Assembly: GCF_002632615.1 (NCBI RefSeq)
Contig: NZ_NITZ01000021.1
Span: 27,997 to 91,996 of the forward strand
Direction of reading: 5' to 3'
Length of the DNA stretch: 64,000 bases
From: Xenorhabdus miraniensis
Lineage (GTDB): Bacteria > Pseudomonadota > Gammaproteobacteria > Enterobacterales > Enterobacteriaceae
The notes under the pieces were generated by a model. It was not told where the DNA came from. It searched no databases and worked only from the letters and a program-made list of their open reading frames with translations. How positions within the stretch are numbered: the first letter of the stretch is position 1; each line of letters begins with the position of its first letter. This document shows, piece after piece, positions 1-8,820 of the stretch. Both the position numbers and the translations under genes were made by a program.

Positions 1-417
1 ATCAGGTATATTTGATTCAAAATAATTACCTTTTTCCCCACTGAAAACACAATCAGTAGAAAAATGGATCAATTTTGCACCGTATTTTGTACATATCTTT
101 GCTAGTTTATGCGGAAATAATGAGTTTATCTCAATTGAACAAATATTATTCTTAGCAGCATCAAGCTGTTTAATTATACCAATACAATTAAATAAAAAAT
201 CTGGCTTGAAATCTCGGATCACGTCTTCAATTGAGGACAGATTATCAACATTAATGTTAGATATGATATTTTCGAAACCTTGTTGTTTCACTAAATGTAC
301 AGCATTTTCACTGCGTGTGGTTCCTAAGACATCATAATTTTTGCTAGAAGAAAAATGCCTGAACAAACTACCACCGAGCATTCCACTAGCACCAAGAACA
401 AGAATTCTTTTATGCAT
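1..417 (-). CDS. fnlB: UDP-sugar reductase of UDP-L-FucNAc synthesis, FnlB/WbjC/CapF type (partial)
   Basis: The gene is cut by the window edge; only the N-terminal 139 residues are present. They begin MHKRILVLGASGMLGGSLF, a Rossmann nucleotide-binding glycine motif (GASGMLG), and continue with an SDR-like HFSTDCVFSG segment typical of dTDP-4-dehydrorhamnose-reductase-like enzymes. It overlaps the 3' end of fnlA by 8 bp, so the two are probably translationally coupled. In the known pathway FnlA/CapE makes a 4-keto-6-deoxy UDP-sugar, FnlB/CapF reduces it, and FnlC/CapG epimerises it to UDP-N-acetyl-L-fucosamine. The assignment to this step rests on the FnlA neighbour plus the fold. The 2-epimerase would be expected just outside the window. 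Confidence 0.75.
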   Translation of the reverse strand, partial: MHKRILVLGASGMLGGSLFRHFSSSKNYDVLGTTRSENAVHLVKQQGFENIISNINVDNLSSIEDVIRDFKPDFLFNCIGIIKQLDAAKNNICSIEINSLFPHKLAKICTKYGAKLIHFSTDCVFSGEKGNYFESNIPD

Positions 418-1441
418 CAGGATCAGCCTTTTCTCCTGCTTCAACCTTGTTTATGTAATCAAGTTTACATAACATTGAGATCATTTCATCAACATTTAAA
501 CGATAAGTATTATGAGAGTTATAGTCTTCAATCGACTGAATGTCTTTATTTCCCCTTTCGAAGTATTTTTCATAATTCAAATCACGGTTATCCGCTGGGA
601 TTCTATAGTAATTACCCTGATCTTCAGCGACTAGCATTTCTTCACGGCTACACAATACCTCGAAAAGTTTTTCACCATGACGAGTACCAATAATGTTGAT
701 AGGATACTCTGGTGATTTAGTGACATGTAAAATAGCTTGAACCAGCGTTTCGATCGTTGCTGCTGGTGATTTTTGTACAAAGATGTCGCCATTTGTACCA
801 TGCTCAAATGCATGCAATACTAAATCAACAGCATCATCCAATGTCATCATAAAACGGGTCATATTAGGATCTGTAATTGTAATAGGTCGTTCCTCCCAAA
901 TTTGATTGATAAAAAGAGGAATGACAGAACCACGTGAAGCCATAACATTACCGTAGCGGGTAGCACAAATAACGGTGTCCTTTGGTGAGTTACGTGATTT
1001 ACCAACAATGACTTTTTCCATCATAGCCTTTGATGTACCCATAGCATTAATGGGATATACAGCTTTATCTGTACTTAAGCAAACAACTCGTGTCACCCCA
1101 TTGATTATTGCCGCCTCCAATACGTTATCTGTGCCAAATATGTTGGTTTTTACGGCCTCCATTGGATAAAACTCGCAAGAGGGAACTTGCTTTAATGCTG
1201 CTGCATGATAAATATAATCAACCCCACGGGTTGCCGATAAGATGCTGTTATAATCGCGCACATCACCTATATAAAACTTTAATTTATCATTGGAGTATTT
1301 CTTGCGCATATCGTCTTGTTTTTTTTCATCGCGACTAAATATACGGATTTCTTTTATATCAGTATCTAAAAATCGCCTTAAAACTGCATTTCCAAATGAA
1401 CCTGTTCCACCAGTAATGAGTAAAGTTTTATTTTTAAACAT
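410..1441 (-). CDS. fnlA: UDP-N-acetylglucosamine 4,6-dehydratase/5-epimerase (FnlA/WbjB/CapE)
   Basis: A 343-residue extended short-chain dehydrogenase that makes the first intermediate toward UDP-N-acetyl-L-fucosamine in the cytoplasm. The N-terminus carries a TGGTGSFG nucleotide-binding motif at residues 10-17. The active-site region reads STDKAVYPINAMGTSK, with Met134-x3-Lys138 instead of the usual Tyr-x3-Lys; this MxxxK variant is a known mark of the CapE/FnlA group. The length is normal for the family. It lies 1 bp after the GT4 gene and overlaps fnlB by 8 bp, so it is part of the same leftward O-antigen operon. It indicates that the repeat unit contains L-FucNAc or a close relative. 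Confidence 0.88.
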   Translation of the reverse strand: MFKNKTLLITGGTGSFGNAVLRRFLDTDIKEIRIFSRDEKKQDDMRKKYSNDKLKFYIGDVRDYNSILSATRGVDYIYHAAALKQVPSCEFYPMEAVKTNIFGTDNVLEAAIINGVTRVVCLSTDKAVYPINAMGTSKAMMEKVIVGKSRNSPKDTVICATRYGNVMASRGSVIPLFINQIWEERPITITDPNMTRFMMTLDDAVDLVLHAFEHGTNGDIFVQKSPAATIETLVQAILHVTKSPEYPINIIGTRHGEKLFEVLCSREEMLVAEDQGNYYRIPADNRDLNYEKYFERGNKDIQSIEDYNSHNTYRLNVDEMISMLCKLDYINKVEAGEKADPDA

Positions 1442-1442
1442 A

Positions 1443-2510
1443 TTAATATATTCCAGTCAATTTAAAATACGCATTTAGATAGTTTTGGGACATAATTTCG
1501 TCTGTGTATTTTTTAGTATATTTTATAAAGGCATTTTTCGATAAATTTTCTTTATTTTCAATTGCAGAATATAGTGCGATAAGTAAAGAGTTATCATTAT
1601 CTAATTGAAAAAATGCAGCTTCACTTTCTGAGAATAATTCTCTGAATGAAGGAATATCTGAACATACTAAAGGTAATTTGCATGATGCACCTTCAATTAA
1701 TGAAAGGCCAAAACCTTCACTTCTAGATGGTAATATAAAGATATCAAAATTATATATATAATCAATAGGGTTATCTTTGAACCCGAGAATAAAGACTCTG
1801 TTGTTAACATTTAATTCTATTGATAGCCTAATAAGTTCATCTTTTTGTGGGCCATCCCCAATTATGATAAATATAGCATTAGGTATTTTAGGTAATATTT
1901 TTATTACTTGCTCAAGACCTTTTCTTCTTGTTAAAGAACAGGAACTTCCTATCAAAATGTTATTTTTTTTATTTTTAATTATGTGATTTATGTCATCTTT
2001 ACTATTCTTGTTGAATTTTTGGAGAGGTCTCCCATTATATATATGCTCTATTTTTCTTTTTAAGAAAATATTTTTCATATAATAGCTTTCCATGTTCTTT
2101 GATAATGTGATAACTATTTTGTGTCTAGATAGGAATATACTCCACAATATACTAATTAAGTAAGAGGTTATCTTTTTTTTAGTTGAATAGTAGAAACTTT
2201 CATAATTATATTGGTGAATTGTTGATATGAATTTTTTCCTATTTTTATTAAAAAAACTATTTTTAAACAGATATAAATCTGTTCTTAAAGTATGAGAATG
2301 AATTACGTCATAGTAATCCATGTTTATTTTATCACTGAATTTTATTTTCTTTGATTTGCATGGGAATGTTAATGGATTTATACAGTCCTCAAAATAATAA
2401 ATACAGATGTCATCTATTTCTTTTTTTTTAATTAAATTACATATTAAGTCATGCACAACTATAATAGGGCCTTTTTTTTCTAACTTTGGTATTATATATG
2501 CTATTTTCAT
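1443..2510 (-). CDS. glycosyltransferase family 4 (GT-B), O-antigen assembly
   Basis: A 355-residue GT-B glycosyltransferase. The N-terminal domain starts MKIAYIIPKLEKKGPIIVV. The C-terminal domain has the retaining-GT4 donor-site pattern E-G-F-G-x4-E (in SEGFGLSLIEGASCKLPLV), and an earlier NILIGSSCSLTRRKGLEQVI stretch is the usual start of the second Rossmann domain. It probably transfers a sugar to undecaprenyl-linked oligosaccharide at the inner face of the cytoplasmic membrane. It sits directly between wzy (1-bp gap) and fnlA. The specific donor cannot be read from the sequence; FucNAc is one candidate because of the neighbouring fnl genes. The DNA is very A+T rich, as in the rest of the locus. 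Confidence 0.8.
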   Translation of the reverse strand: MKIAYIIPKLEKKGPIIVVHDLICNLIKKKEIDDICIYYFEDCINPLTFPCKSKKIKFSDKINMDYYDVIHSHTLRTDLYLFKNSFFNKNRKKFISTIHQYNYESFYYSTKKKITSYLISILWSIFLSRHKIVITLSKNMESYYMKNIFLKRKIEHIYNGRPLQKFNKNSKDDINHIIKNKKNNILIGSSCSLTRRKGLEQVIKILPKIPNAIFIIIGDGPQKDELIRLSIELNVNNRVFILGFKDNPIDYIYNFDIFILPSRSEGFGLSLIEGASCKLPLVCSDIPSFRELFSESEAAFFQLDNDNSLLIALYSAIENKENLSKNAFIKYTKKYTDEIMSQNYLNAYFKLTGIY

Positions 2511-2511
2511 A

Positions 2512-3600
2512 TTAATTTATACTTACCTTATTATTATGAATTAATAAACATAATGTTATATAAGAGAAGAAATATGGTAAAGATGTTCCTGAAAGTGAAA
2601 ATGATGAAATCATAAAAGGAAATACTAAATAAAGAAAGTGAATTTTAAATACTTTTATTAAATATATTAAGTATATTATAAAAAGAATGAAAAAAGTCAA
2701 ACCCATTTCTAGTAATATAGTTAATAAAAGGTTATGGGCTCCAATACCAATAATATTTATACTATTTCCAAGCCCGTAACCAAAAAATATATTAAGTAAA
2801 GATGAGTTTTCTATATTATTTACTGCTGCATTAATAATGTAGAATTTGCTATTAAAACTAAGATCAGTATTAAACTCATTAATGAAAAATGGAATTGTGA
2901 AAATAATTATGATTGGAGTTAATATAAAAAGAATAAATCCTTTATTTCTATATATAAAAAAGTATATGCAAATAATTGCGGAAATAAGTGAAGCTCTGGA
3001 AAAAGTTAGAGCAATTGATAATAGGAATAGGGATATTATAATATAAAATGTGAATTTATTTATTCTTCCATCTTTAAAAATGAAAAGAAAAGATGACAGT
3101 ATAGCAATAATTTGGATTCCAAGAAAATTAGAGTCTCTATACATAAGAGAGTTTGTCTTATATATCATATAACCCAGATCTAAATTTTCTAGCACTTCTT
3201 TATTTTCTAGATTTGGATTGTTTATCCTCCATATTCCATCAAAAATAAATATAAAGGCTAACGTAATGAAAATGATAAGGATAACTCTTTGTGATGCTTT
3301 TTTATGATTCAAAAAGTGAGAAGTAATTATAGGAGATAACAAAGATATTATTATATTTAACACCATATTAAATGGTGAGTTTAAAAATAAAAGTAAAGAT
3401 AATATTGTTGCTAATAAAAAATAAAAAGAGTGCTCATTAGCAGTTAACTTTTTATTAACCATAGAGTATAAAATTATAGTTAATGATAATATAAATGCTA
3501 TTATATATATAGGGCTAAATTGAGTGATCTGTGTAAAATACAAATTACTACCGAGTAACCATAGATAACCAAATAATATATTCTGTTTAGTTATTTGCAT
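2512..3600 (-). CDS. wzy: O-antigen polymerase Wzy
   Basis: A 362-residue, strongly hydrophobic protein with about ten predicted membrane segments and no recognisable cytoplasmic domain, located among O-antigen glycosyltransferase genes. This topology, with a larger soluble loop in the first half (around INNPNLENKEVLENLDLGY) and a SFSRASLIS segment, is what Wzy-family polymerases of the Wzx/Wzy pathway look like; primary sequence conservation in the family is low. It would join lipid-linked repeat units on the periplasmic face. Its start overlaps the end of the GT2 gene by 14 bp. The identification rests on topology, context and the presence of a separate Wzx further upstream. Confidence 0.75.
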   Translation of the reverse strand: MQITKQNILFGYLWLLGSNLYFTQITQFSPIYIIAFILSLTIILYSMVNKKLTANEHSFYFLLATILSLLLFLNSPFNMVLNIIISLLSPIITSHFLNHKKASQRVILIIFITLAFIFIFDGIWRINNPNLENKEVLENLDLGYMIYKTNSLMYRDSNFLGIQIIAILSSFLFIFKDGRINKFTFYIIISLFLLSIALTFSRASLISAIICIYFFIYRNKGFILFILTPIIIIFTIPFFINEFNTDLSFNSKFYIINAAVNNIENSSLLNIFFGYGLGNSINIIGIGAHNLLLTILLEMGLTFFILFIIYLIYLIKVFKIHFLYLVFPFMISSFSLSGTSLPYFFSYITLCLLIHNNKVSIN

Positions 3601-4579
3601 TTTTGATTATTCTTAATATATTAATTGTTAATTTAGGTGTCAATTTAAACATAAGTAATAGAAACGATAGTTTGGTTCTCTTTCTTAAAAGTGAAATAAT
3701 ATTCTTAAAGTTATATATATCTATGTTGATTTCTTTTTTTATTTTTATGCTATTGATAGTAGGATTATTTACTAAATAGATTATAAGGGGAACAACTAAA
3801 TGAGCTAGATATAGAGTTGCATAATTTTTTTCATATTTATTATATGTTTTATTTTTTTCTAGATAATTTCTTATGTACTCTGTTACCCAAAATCGGTCTA
3901 TTAAATATTTTTCGTTTTGTGTCTGCGTTATTGAATTTTTCCTTATAACATAATTATATAATGGCTTATTTATATAACATATTTTTTTTGAGTTAAGTAT
4001 TATTTGGTGCATTATTGCAATATCTTCAAAGTATCTTCCAACAGGGAATTTAGTTTCGTTAACAATCTCTTTTTTAAAAATTTTGTTCCAAGCGCTAGGT
4101 AATACAGCAACCGATTCTAAAAATACATGATATATATCTAAGGAATTATTTTCTGGGTTTATGTGTTGTTTCAAATATCTTATTTTATTTCCATCTTCAT
4201 CTACAGTTTGAACATCACATACGCATATATCAGAGTGAGTTTGTGTAATTTTATTCATCATATCTTGTAGAAAATCATTATGTATATGATCATCGCTATC
4301 AATGAATGAAATATATTCTCCTGTAGCGTGTTCTATGCCTTTATTGCGAGCTGCACTTAATCCTGAGTTTTTTTGAGTGATTATCTTAAATCGATAGTCG
4401 TTCTCTATTAGAGGAAGGATTTTTTCTATCGATTTATCAATGCTTCCATCGTTAATTATTATTACTTCAAAGTTATTATAACTTTGTTTTTTTATACTAC
4501 TTATACATTTCTCTATATATTTTTCCACATTGTAAACGGGTACTATGACTGAAATTTTATTTTTTAAATTAAGGGGCAT
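3587..4579 (-). CDS. glycosyltransferase family 2 (GT-A), O-antigen assembly
   Basis: A 330-residue inverting GT-A glycosyltransferase. The N-terminus has the hallmark ISVIVPVYNVEKYI, then VIIINDGSIDKS, AARNKGIEHATGEYI and the DxD-type metal/nucleotide motif in SFIDSDDHIH near residue 95. The C-terminal third is lysine- and isoleucine-rich and ends in a short hydrophobic stretch, possibly membrane-associated. It overlaps wzy by 14 bp. The sugar transferred cannot be deduced. A gap of about 545 bp separates its start from the upstream phosphoethanolamine transferase, the largest gene-free stretch inside the operon. Confidence 0.85.
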   Translation of the reverse strand: MPLNLKNKISVIVPVYNVEKYIEKCISSIKKQSYNNFEVIIINDGSIDKSIEKILPLIENDYRFKIITQKNSGLSAARNKGIEHATGEYISFIDSDDHIHNDFLQDMMNKITQTHSDICVCDVQTVDEDGNKIRYLKQHINPENNSLDIYHVFLESVAVLPSAWNKIFKKEIVNETKFPVGRYFEDIAIMHQIILNSKKICYINKPLYNYVIRKNSITQTQNEKYLIDRFWVTEYIRNYLEKNKTYNKYEKNYATLYLAHLVVPLIIYLVNNPTINSIKIKKEINIDIYNFKNIISLLRKRTKLSFLLLMFKLTPKLTINILRIIKNANN

Positions 4580-5124
4580 TATTTATATCCTTGGGATATT
4601 TTATGTGAAATTTTAGAGCAAACTTAAATAAGTTTTCATAAACACTGAAATTCTGAAGACTCCTTATTCCAGTAGTGTGGGGAGTAAGGAAGTGTCCTAC
4701 CATTTTGAAATGCTATTATTTAGATAACAACTGAATTTTACCTTTAACCATTTTTAGAATAGTTAATGGTTGTTTTTCATTAAATATGTTGGGCCATGAC
4801 TTCAAGAGTTAGAAATTGTTATAGGCTACTATTTTTTTGGATGCAATATATCTAAACTTGACCTTTATTGCTGTTATTGTCACAAGTCAGAAGATGTCAA
4901 AACCTATCAATAAAATCATATTGAATGTGAGAAGCTATCAATATCTGCTAAATGGATAATTTTTGTGCAACAGTAGAATCCCACCCTGAGAAAGATGCCT
5001 ATTATAGCAACTGACCTCCTTTCTTAAAAATTGCACTTATCAGGTAAATCCAAGTAATTAAGCGCTAATCACATCGTTACTCAAATTTCTATATAATACA
5101 AGCAGCCTACAATCTGAATACTTT
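4580..5124. other. gene-free A+T-rich stretch inside the O-antigen locus
   Basis: No coding frame with a recognisable product is visible on either strand. The only thing I can pick out is a degraded zinc-finger-like stretch (about 4852-4990), listed separately as a possible IS1 remnant. The gap interrupts an otherwise tightly packed operon, so it probably marks old insertion and deletion events. Confidence 0.5.
4852..4990 (+). pseudogene. possible decayed 5' fragment of an IS1-type insA
   Basis: Read on the plus strand, one frame gives DLYCCYCHKSEDVKTYQ before a stop. This resembles the zinc-ribbon start of IS1-family InsA proteins (VDxYCRYC-x-SE-x-V). The following bases, in a shifted frame, give a weak echo of the second cysteine pair. 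No intact frame, terminal repeats or insB are present. The match is short and degenerate, so this is a low-confidence remnant call. Confidence 0.25.
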
Positions 5125-6759
5125 TTATTTATCCGTTAAATCAAAAGGATTATCTAATCTATATTGTTTGAGTGTTTCGGATAAGCCGTAATCGTTTTTA
5201 TCATCTTTACAATCAAAAAGATTGTACTCAAATGATGCCTTATCGTTATTAATTCCCATCCAATTAGCGAGTCCTTCTGTAAAATTCAGAGCTGATTTAA
5301 ATGAGTGGCATATTTTTTTATCTTCAGAGTCTGATGCAACCTGAAATAATGGTACTTGGTAAGTTTCTTGGCTATAACCATGTACGATATGAATCTTGTC
5401 ACCATTCTCTGAGCGTACTAGACCGTGGTCAGCAAAGTATAACATAGAAAAACTTGCTCCTGTTTTAGCATAGTTTTCCTTCATTTTGTTATATATGGTC
5501 TGTAATAAATCATCTGTTTTATTTATTGACGTAGCATAGCAGGCTATTTCCCGATATATAGGATCTTTTATTTTTATAATCTTATGGTAATCGGTAATCC
5601 TTGCACATACAAAAGGATGAGAACCATACAAGTGCATTACAATAAGCTTTTTTTCTTTTGGATTCTGTTGCATGATTTCATCAAGGTGCGGAATAAGATC
5701 AAAATCACTAGTATTTACTGAATCATAAGCTCCATATTTTAAAAAAATCTTACTATTACTTCTGTTGGCGAGAGCTGCAATTGGTGTGTCATGCTCTCCT
5801 ATAACACCCTGATTAGAAATCCAATATGTTTTTACACCTGCTGATTTAACCAAATCAATAAAATTCAAGCTATAATCAGGTTCCCAATTTACTTTATCCG
5901 CCTTTGTTAACATCAATCGTAGGGAGGATATAGTATTTGCTCCCCCTGAAGTCAATCCATTGACAAGTACACCCTTTGATTTACTCAAGAATGGCGTATT
6001 TTCTATAGGGTAACCATAAGCGTGATGATAATCTTTTCTTGCGCTTTCCCCGATGACTAAAATATAATTATCATACTTAGATTCGCTATTAAGAGTAGAT
6101 TTTCCCCATTCATCATCCACCTTCATTTTATTTATTTTTTCTAGTTCATCTTTAACCTTAATACCTGAATTAATTATATTTTTAAAGAATTCAGCAGGAG
6201 ATTGATTTAGCATTGAAAATATAACAAAAAAACATAGAGCAGTTTTATTTCTATAAAGTTTAATATCAAATTTATTAGTGATAAATCTAAACAAAAAAAT
6301 ACCGGGAATAATTAACGCCGCTAAAAGATAATTTTCCGATGGAATGTTTTGAAAGAATTCTTTACTTTCGAGTAAATTTGTCGCTACTATCGATGCTAAT
6401 GACTGATAAGATGGAGTTCCAAACAGAAGTCCTATAGGTGCATATAATGCATATAGAACGACCATTGGAATAGCCAAATAAAAGAAAGATTTTTTTGATG
6501 AATTTAATATTACTATTAATATGGTTAATAAGAACGTATTTTGAACATTAGAATCGATACCTGCACCTTTTAGCATTAAATTACAGGTAAAAAATAAAAT
6601 CGACAAAGATGTGGTTGCAGCTATTATTTGAATTGATTTTTTAGAAGTTGATTTACTTATTATCACGATGATACCATTAGTAACTAGAAAATTTATTGAC
6701 GACATTCCACACACCAACATAATAATAAATTTAATATTATTACTTAATACTACAGCCAT
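5125..6759 (-). CDS. membrane phosphoethanolamine transferase (EptA/CptA/OpgE-like, sulfatase fold)
   Basis: A 544-residue protein with an N-terminal membrane domain (about five hydrophobic segments in residues 1-190) and a C-terminal periplasmic alkaline-phosphatase/sulfatase-fold domain. Visible landmarks are VIGESARKDYHHAYGYP (metal-binding Glu and the GYP turn), GGANTISSLRLML with the Thr expected to be the nucleophile, LYGSHPF, FADHGL (metal-binding Asp-His) and a later HIVHG. The family transfers phosphoethanolamine from phosphatidylethanolamine to lipid A, heptose or glycans. Its position in the O-antigen operon suggests a glycan acceptor, but lipid A or core is equally possible from sequence. 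It lies between a broken IS630 element and the GT2 gene and shares their A+T-rich composition. Confidence 0.8.
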   Translation of the reverse strand: MAVVLSNNIKFIIMLVCGMSSINFLVTNGIIVIISKSTSKKSIQIIAATTSLSILFFTCNLMLKGAGIDSNVQNTFLLTILIVILNSSKKSFFYLAIPMVVLYALYAPIGLLFGTPSYQSLASIVATNLLESKEFFQNIPSENYLLAALIIPGIFLFRFITNKFDIKLYRNKTALCFFVIFSMLNQSPAEFFKNIINSGIKVKDELEKINKMKVDDEWGKSTLNSESKYDNYILVIGESARKDYHHAYGYPIENTPFLSKSKGVLVNGLTSGGANTISSLRLMLTKADKVNWEPDYSLNFIDLVKSAGVKTYWISNQGVIGEHDTPIAALANRSNSKIFLKYGAYDSVNTSDFDLIPHLDEIMQQNPKEKKLIVMHLYGSHPFVCARITDYHKIIKIKDPIYREIACYATSINKTDDLLQTIYNKMKENYAKTGASFSMLYFADHGLVRSENGDKIHIVHGYSQETYQVPLFQVASDSEDKKICHSFKSALNFTEGLANWMGINNDKASFEYNLFDCKDDKNDYGLSETLKQYRLDNPFDLTDK

Positions 6760-6887
6760 AGTTGATCTGTAATCAGAGCCCTATTCCCGCAGTTATAATG
6801 AAGAGGATATATCTTAATAAACCTTTTCATCTAAGAAATTGTCATTATTAAACAACGTTACTGTGTCAGAGAAAGTCAGTTCACCTT

Positions 6888-7015
6888 GTATACCCAGCAT
6901 TCCGCAGTTATATCTGTGATACATTGATATTTAAATGTTTGTATTCATTTCGCACAGTCGTTAATTCTTAATAAAAACGATAGATTACGAATACCCTGCG
7001 GAATGTCGGGTATAC
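6888..7015. mobile_element. 128-bp MITE-like palindromic element
   Basis: The ends are inverted repeats of 20 bp: GTATACCCAGCATTCCGCAG at 6888-6907 and CTGCGGAATGTCGGGTATAC at 6996-7015, which match at 18 of 20 positions when one is inverted. The interior is A+T rich and has no coding frame. The TA-flanked TATACCC tips and the adjacent IS630 copy suggest a miniature element moved by an IS630/Tc1-type transposase. That link is inference. Confidence 0.55.
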
Positions 7016-7042
7016 AATTTCGGGTTAACAATTTATAGGCAA

Positions 7043-8076
7043 TTAACTTGAAGATGAAGGTTTCAGAATTTGAAAATTATCTGTAAACCTGCTGACAAGT
7101 TCCTTTGCATTTTTGGGAAGAGTGACCGCAAAAAACTGATGAATCGCTTCGCGAAAAGCCTTTGACTCCAGAAAATAAACATTGTTACGAACCTGTTCAT
7201 TCATGTACTTCCATAATCGATCAATCGGATTCAGATTCGGAATGTAGGGCGGCAGATAATGCAGCTCAATATTGAGCACGATCGCGATATCTTTAATCAG
7301 GTCACTCCGGTGATAACCCGCACCATCCAGAATCATGTGGACTTTTTGAGAAAGGGGGTAGGTTTTTCTCATGCCCCAGAAGAAACTCGCCACGCTTTCG
7401 GCATTAATCTGGGGATATTCACGGATAATGGTCTTCTCAATATGTTGTAAATTGAGTGTGCCCATGATGTTAAGCCGTGTGCGGCTACCCGTTGTTTCGA
7501 CGACTTTGTCCTGACCTTTGCATATCCAGGCGTAACTGAGTTTGGTCGATTGAGTCGGGTGCACAGAATCAATGAACAGGGTCGGTTCGTCCTGACTGGC
7601 AGCAACCGCTTTCAGGGCTTCATAGGCGGCAATGAACTTTTGTTGTTCATCCGCCTTGAATTTATGCGGAACGCCCATCGGTTTTTTGTAACGGAAGACC
7701 TGATGGTGAAGCCATTTGGTCATACCGGGAACGGTAAAGGTTATTTGCCAGCGTTCATGGACATAATTAACAATCTGAGCGGTCGTGTGTAAGAGATTAG
7801 ACGTCAGATATTCAATAAGTCAGGTGGTTTTTTCGGCAGACAACGGCTTTCAGAACCGCCATTTTCAGGGGAGAGTTTTTCCTCAGAGAAGTCATCCTTC
7901 AGATGGCGACTCACCGTACTTTCATGAATATGCAAAGCCTGCGCAATCATCTGGGCAGTTCAGCCTTCGTGAGCCAAAAGCACGGCCTTGATGCGGTCAC
8001 GTACCCGTCTATCACGAGTCGTATCATGCATCAATTCAAGGGCGTCTTTTTGGGTAGCTGTCAGTGTAATTTTCAT
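7043..8076 (-). pseudogene. IS630-family transposase, disrupted by two stops and a frameshift
   Basis: The C-terminal 226 codons (7043-7723) are an open DDE domain with the IS630 features MILDGAGYHRS, IELHYLPPYIPNLNPIDRLW and an upstream FIDSVHP. The N-terminal helix-turn-helix part is readable from an ATG at 8074-8076 (MKITLTATQKDALELMHDTT), but carries an in-frame TGA after AHEG, where related proteins have Trp. A frameshift near the ENGGSES segment and a second TGA just after SAEKTT follow. The transposase is therefore inactive as a single protein. It lies in the same orientation as the O-antigen genes, between licD and the phosphoethanolamine transferase. Exact insertion-sequence ends could not be fixed. 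Confidence 0.85.
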
Positions 8077-8150
8077 GGGTGCGATCATGATCTGATATGA
8101 ATGAAAAAGCAAGTATCTTCAATGACAATGGGTATAGAAAAGAACTATTG

Positions 8151-8810
8151 CTATCTGTATATGATAGAGCCAACTTTTTTCTGGGGAATAGCATCATTCT
8201 CTCCTTTCCAGTTAGGGATAGGTATCATATAGTTATCACCATAATAACTAATTAAATGTGAGTGATAATTTTTTGGAATTTTCATTTTTAATGATTCGAG
8301 GTCTATAGAAATAAATCCATCAAATTCATTTATGAAATAATATAATTCCACTCCACCATATTTTTGTATTGATTCTTTCCAATTAAAATTATCGAATGGC
8401 CTGAATATTGGAGTCATTAGATTATTATTGATTAACTTGCTATAAAAAATATCTAAATTAATACCATTGAAATCATATGTTTCTTCAATAACCTCACCAT
8501 CAACTCTGAACTCTTTAATAAGGAATATATTCATTTTAGCAAGCTCTTTTCTAATTGATAGTGTCCATTCGTTCTGAAGAATAGATATATCTATATCATA
8601 ATCATGAGAAATTATTTTATGGTCTCTAACCGCACCAAGCATTGTCCCATACTCAAGCCAATATGTATAATTATTATTATCGAAGAACTTGCAAAGCCTG
8701 TGTAAAAATTGATCTTTGTTTTTAATTAAAATACGACTTTTTCTAGCGATCATGAAAGAACTTTTCATTCTTGATAGAAAAGGGAACCTTTTTTTTATTT
8801 TTTCAATCAA
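8151..8810 (-). CDS. LicD-family phosphotransferase
   Basis: A 219-residue LicD-type nucleotidyltransferase-fold protein. The signature is WLEYGTMLGAVRDHKIISHD followed by YDIDIS, with the acidic metal-binding residues of the family near residues 70-75. LicD proteins transfer phosphocholine or similar phospho-alcohols from a CDP-linked donor to surface glycans. Here the operon lacks choline genes but encodes a likely CDP-ethanolamine route three genes upstream, so the donor is probably CDP-ethanolamine or a modified form. The start is a TTG with AGGAG seven bases before it. It follows wzx by 10 bp. The acceptor sugar is unknown. Confidence 0.82.
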   Translation of the reverse strand: MIEKIKKRFPFLSRMKSSFMIARKSRILIKNKDQFLHRLCKFFDNNNYTYWLEYGTMLGAVRDHKIISHDYDIDISILQNEWTLSIRKELAKMNIFLIKEFRVDGEVIEETYDFNGINLDIFYSKLINNNLMTPIFRPFDNFNWKESIQKYGGVELYYFINEFDGFISIDLESLKMKIPKNYHSHLISYYGDNYMIPIPNWKGENDAIPQKKVGSIIYR

Positions 8811-8820
8811 AACAATACTC

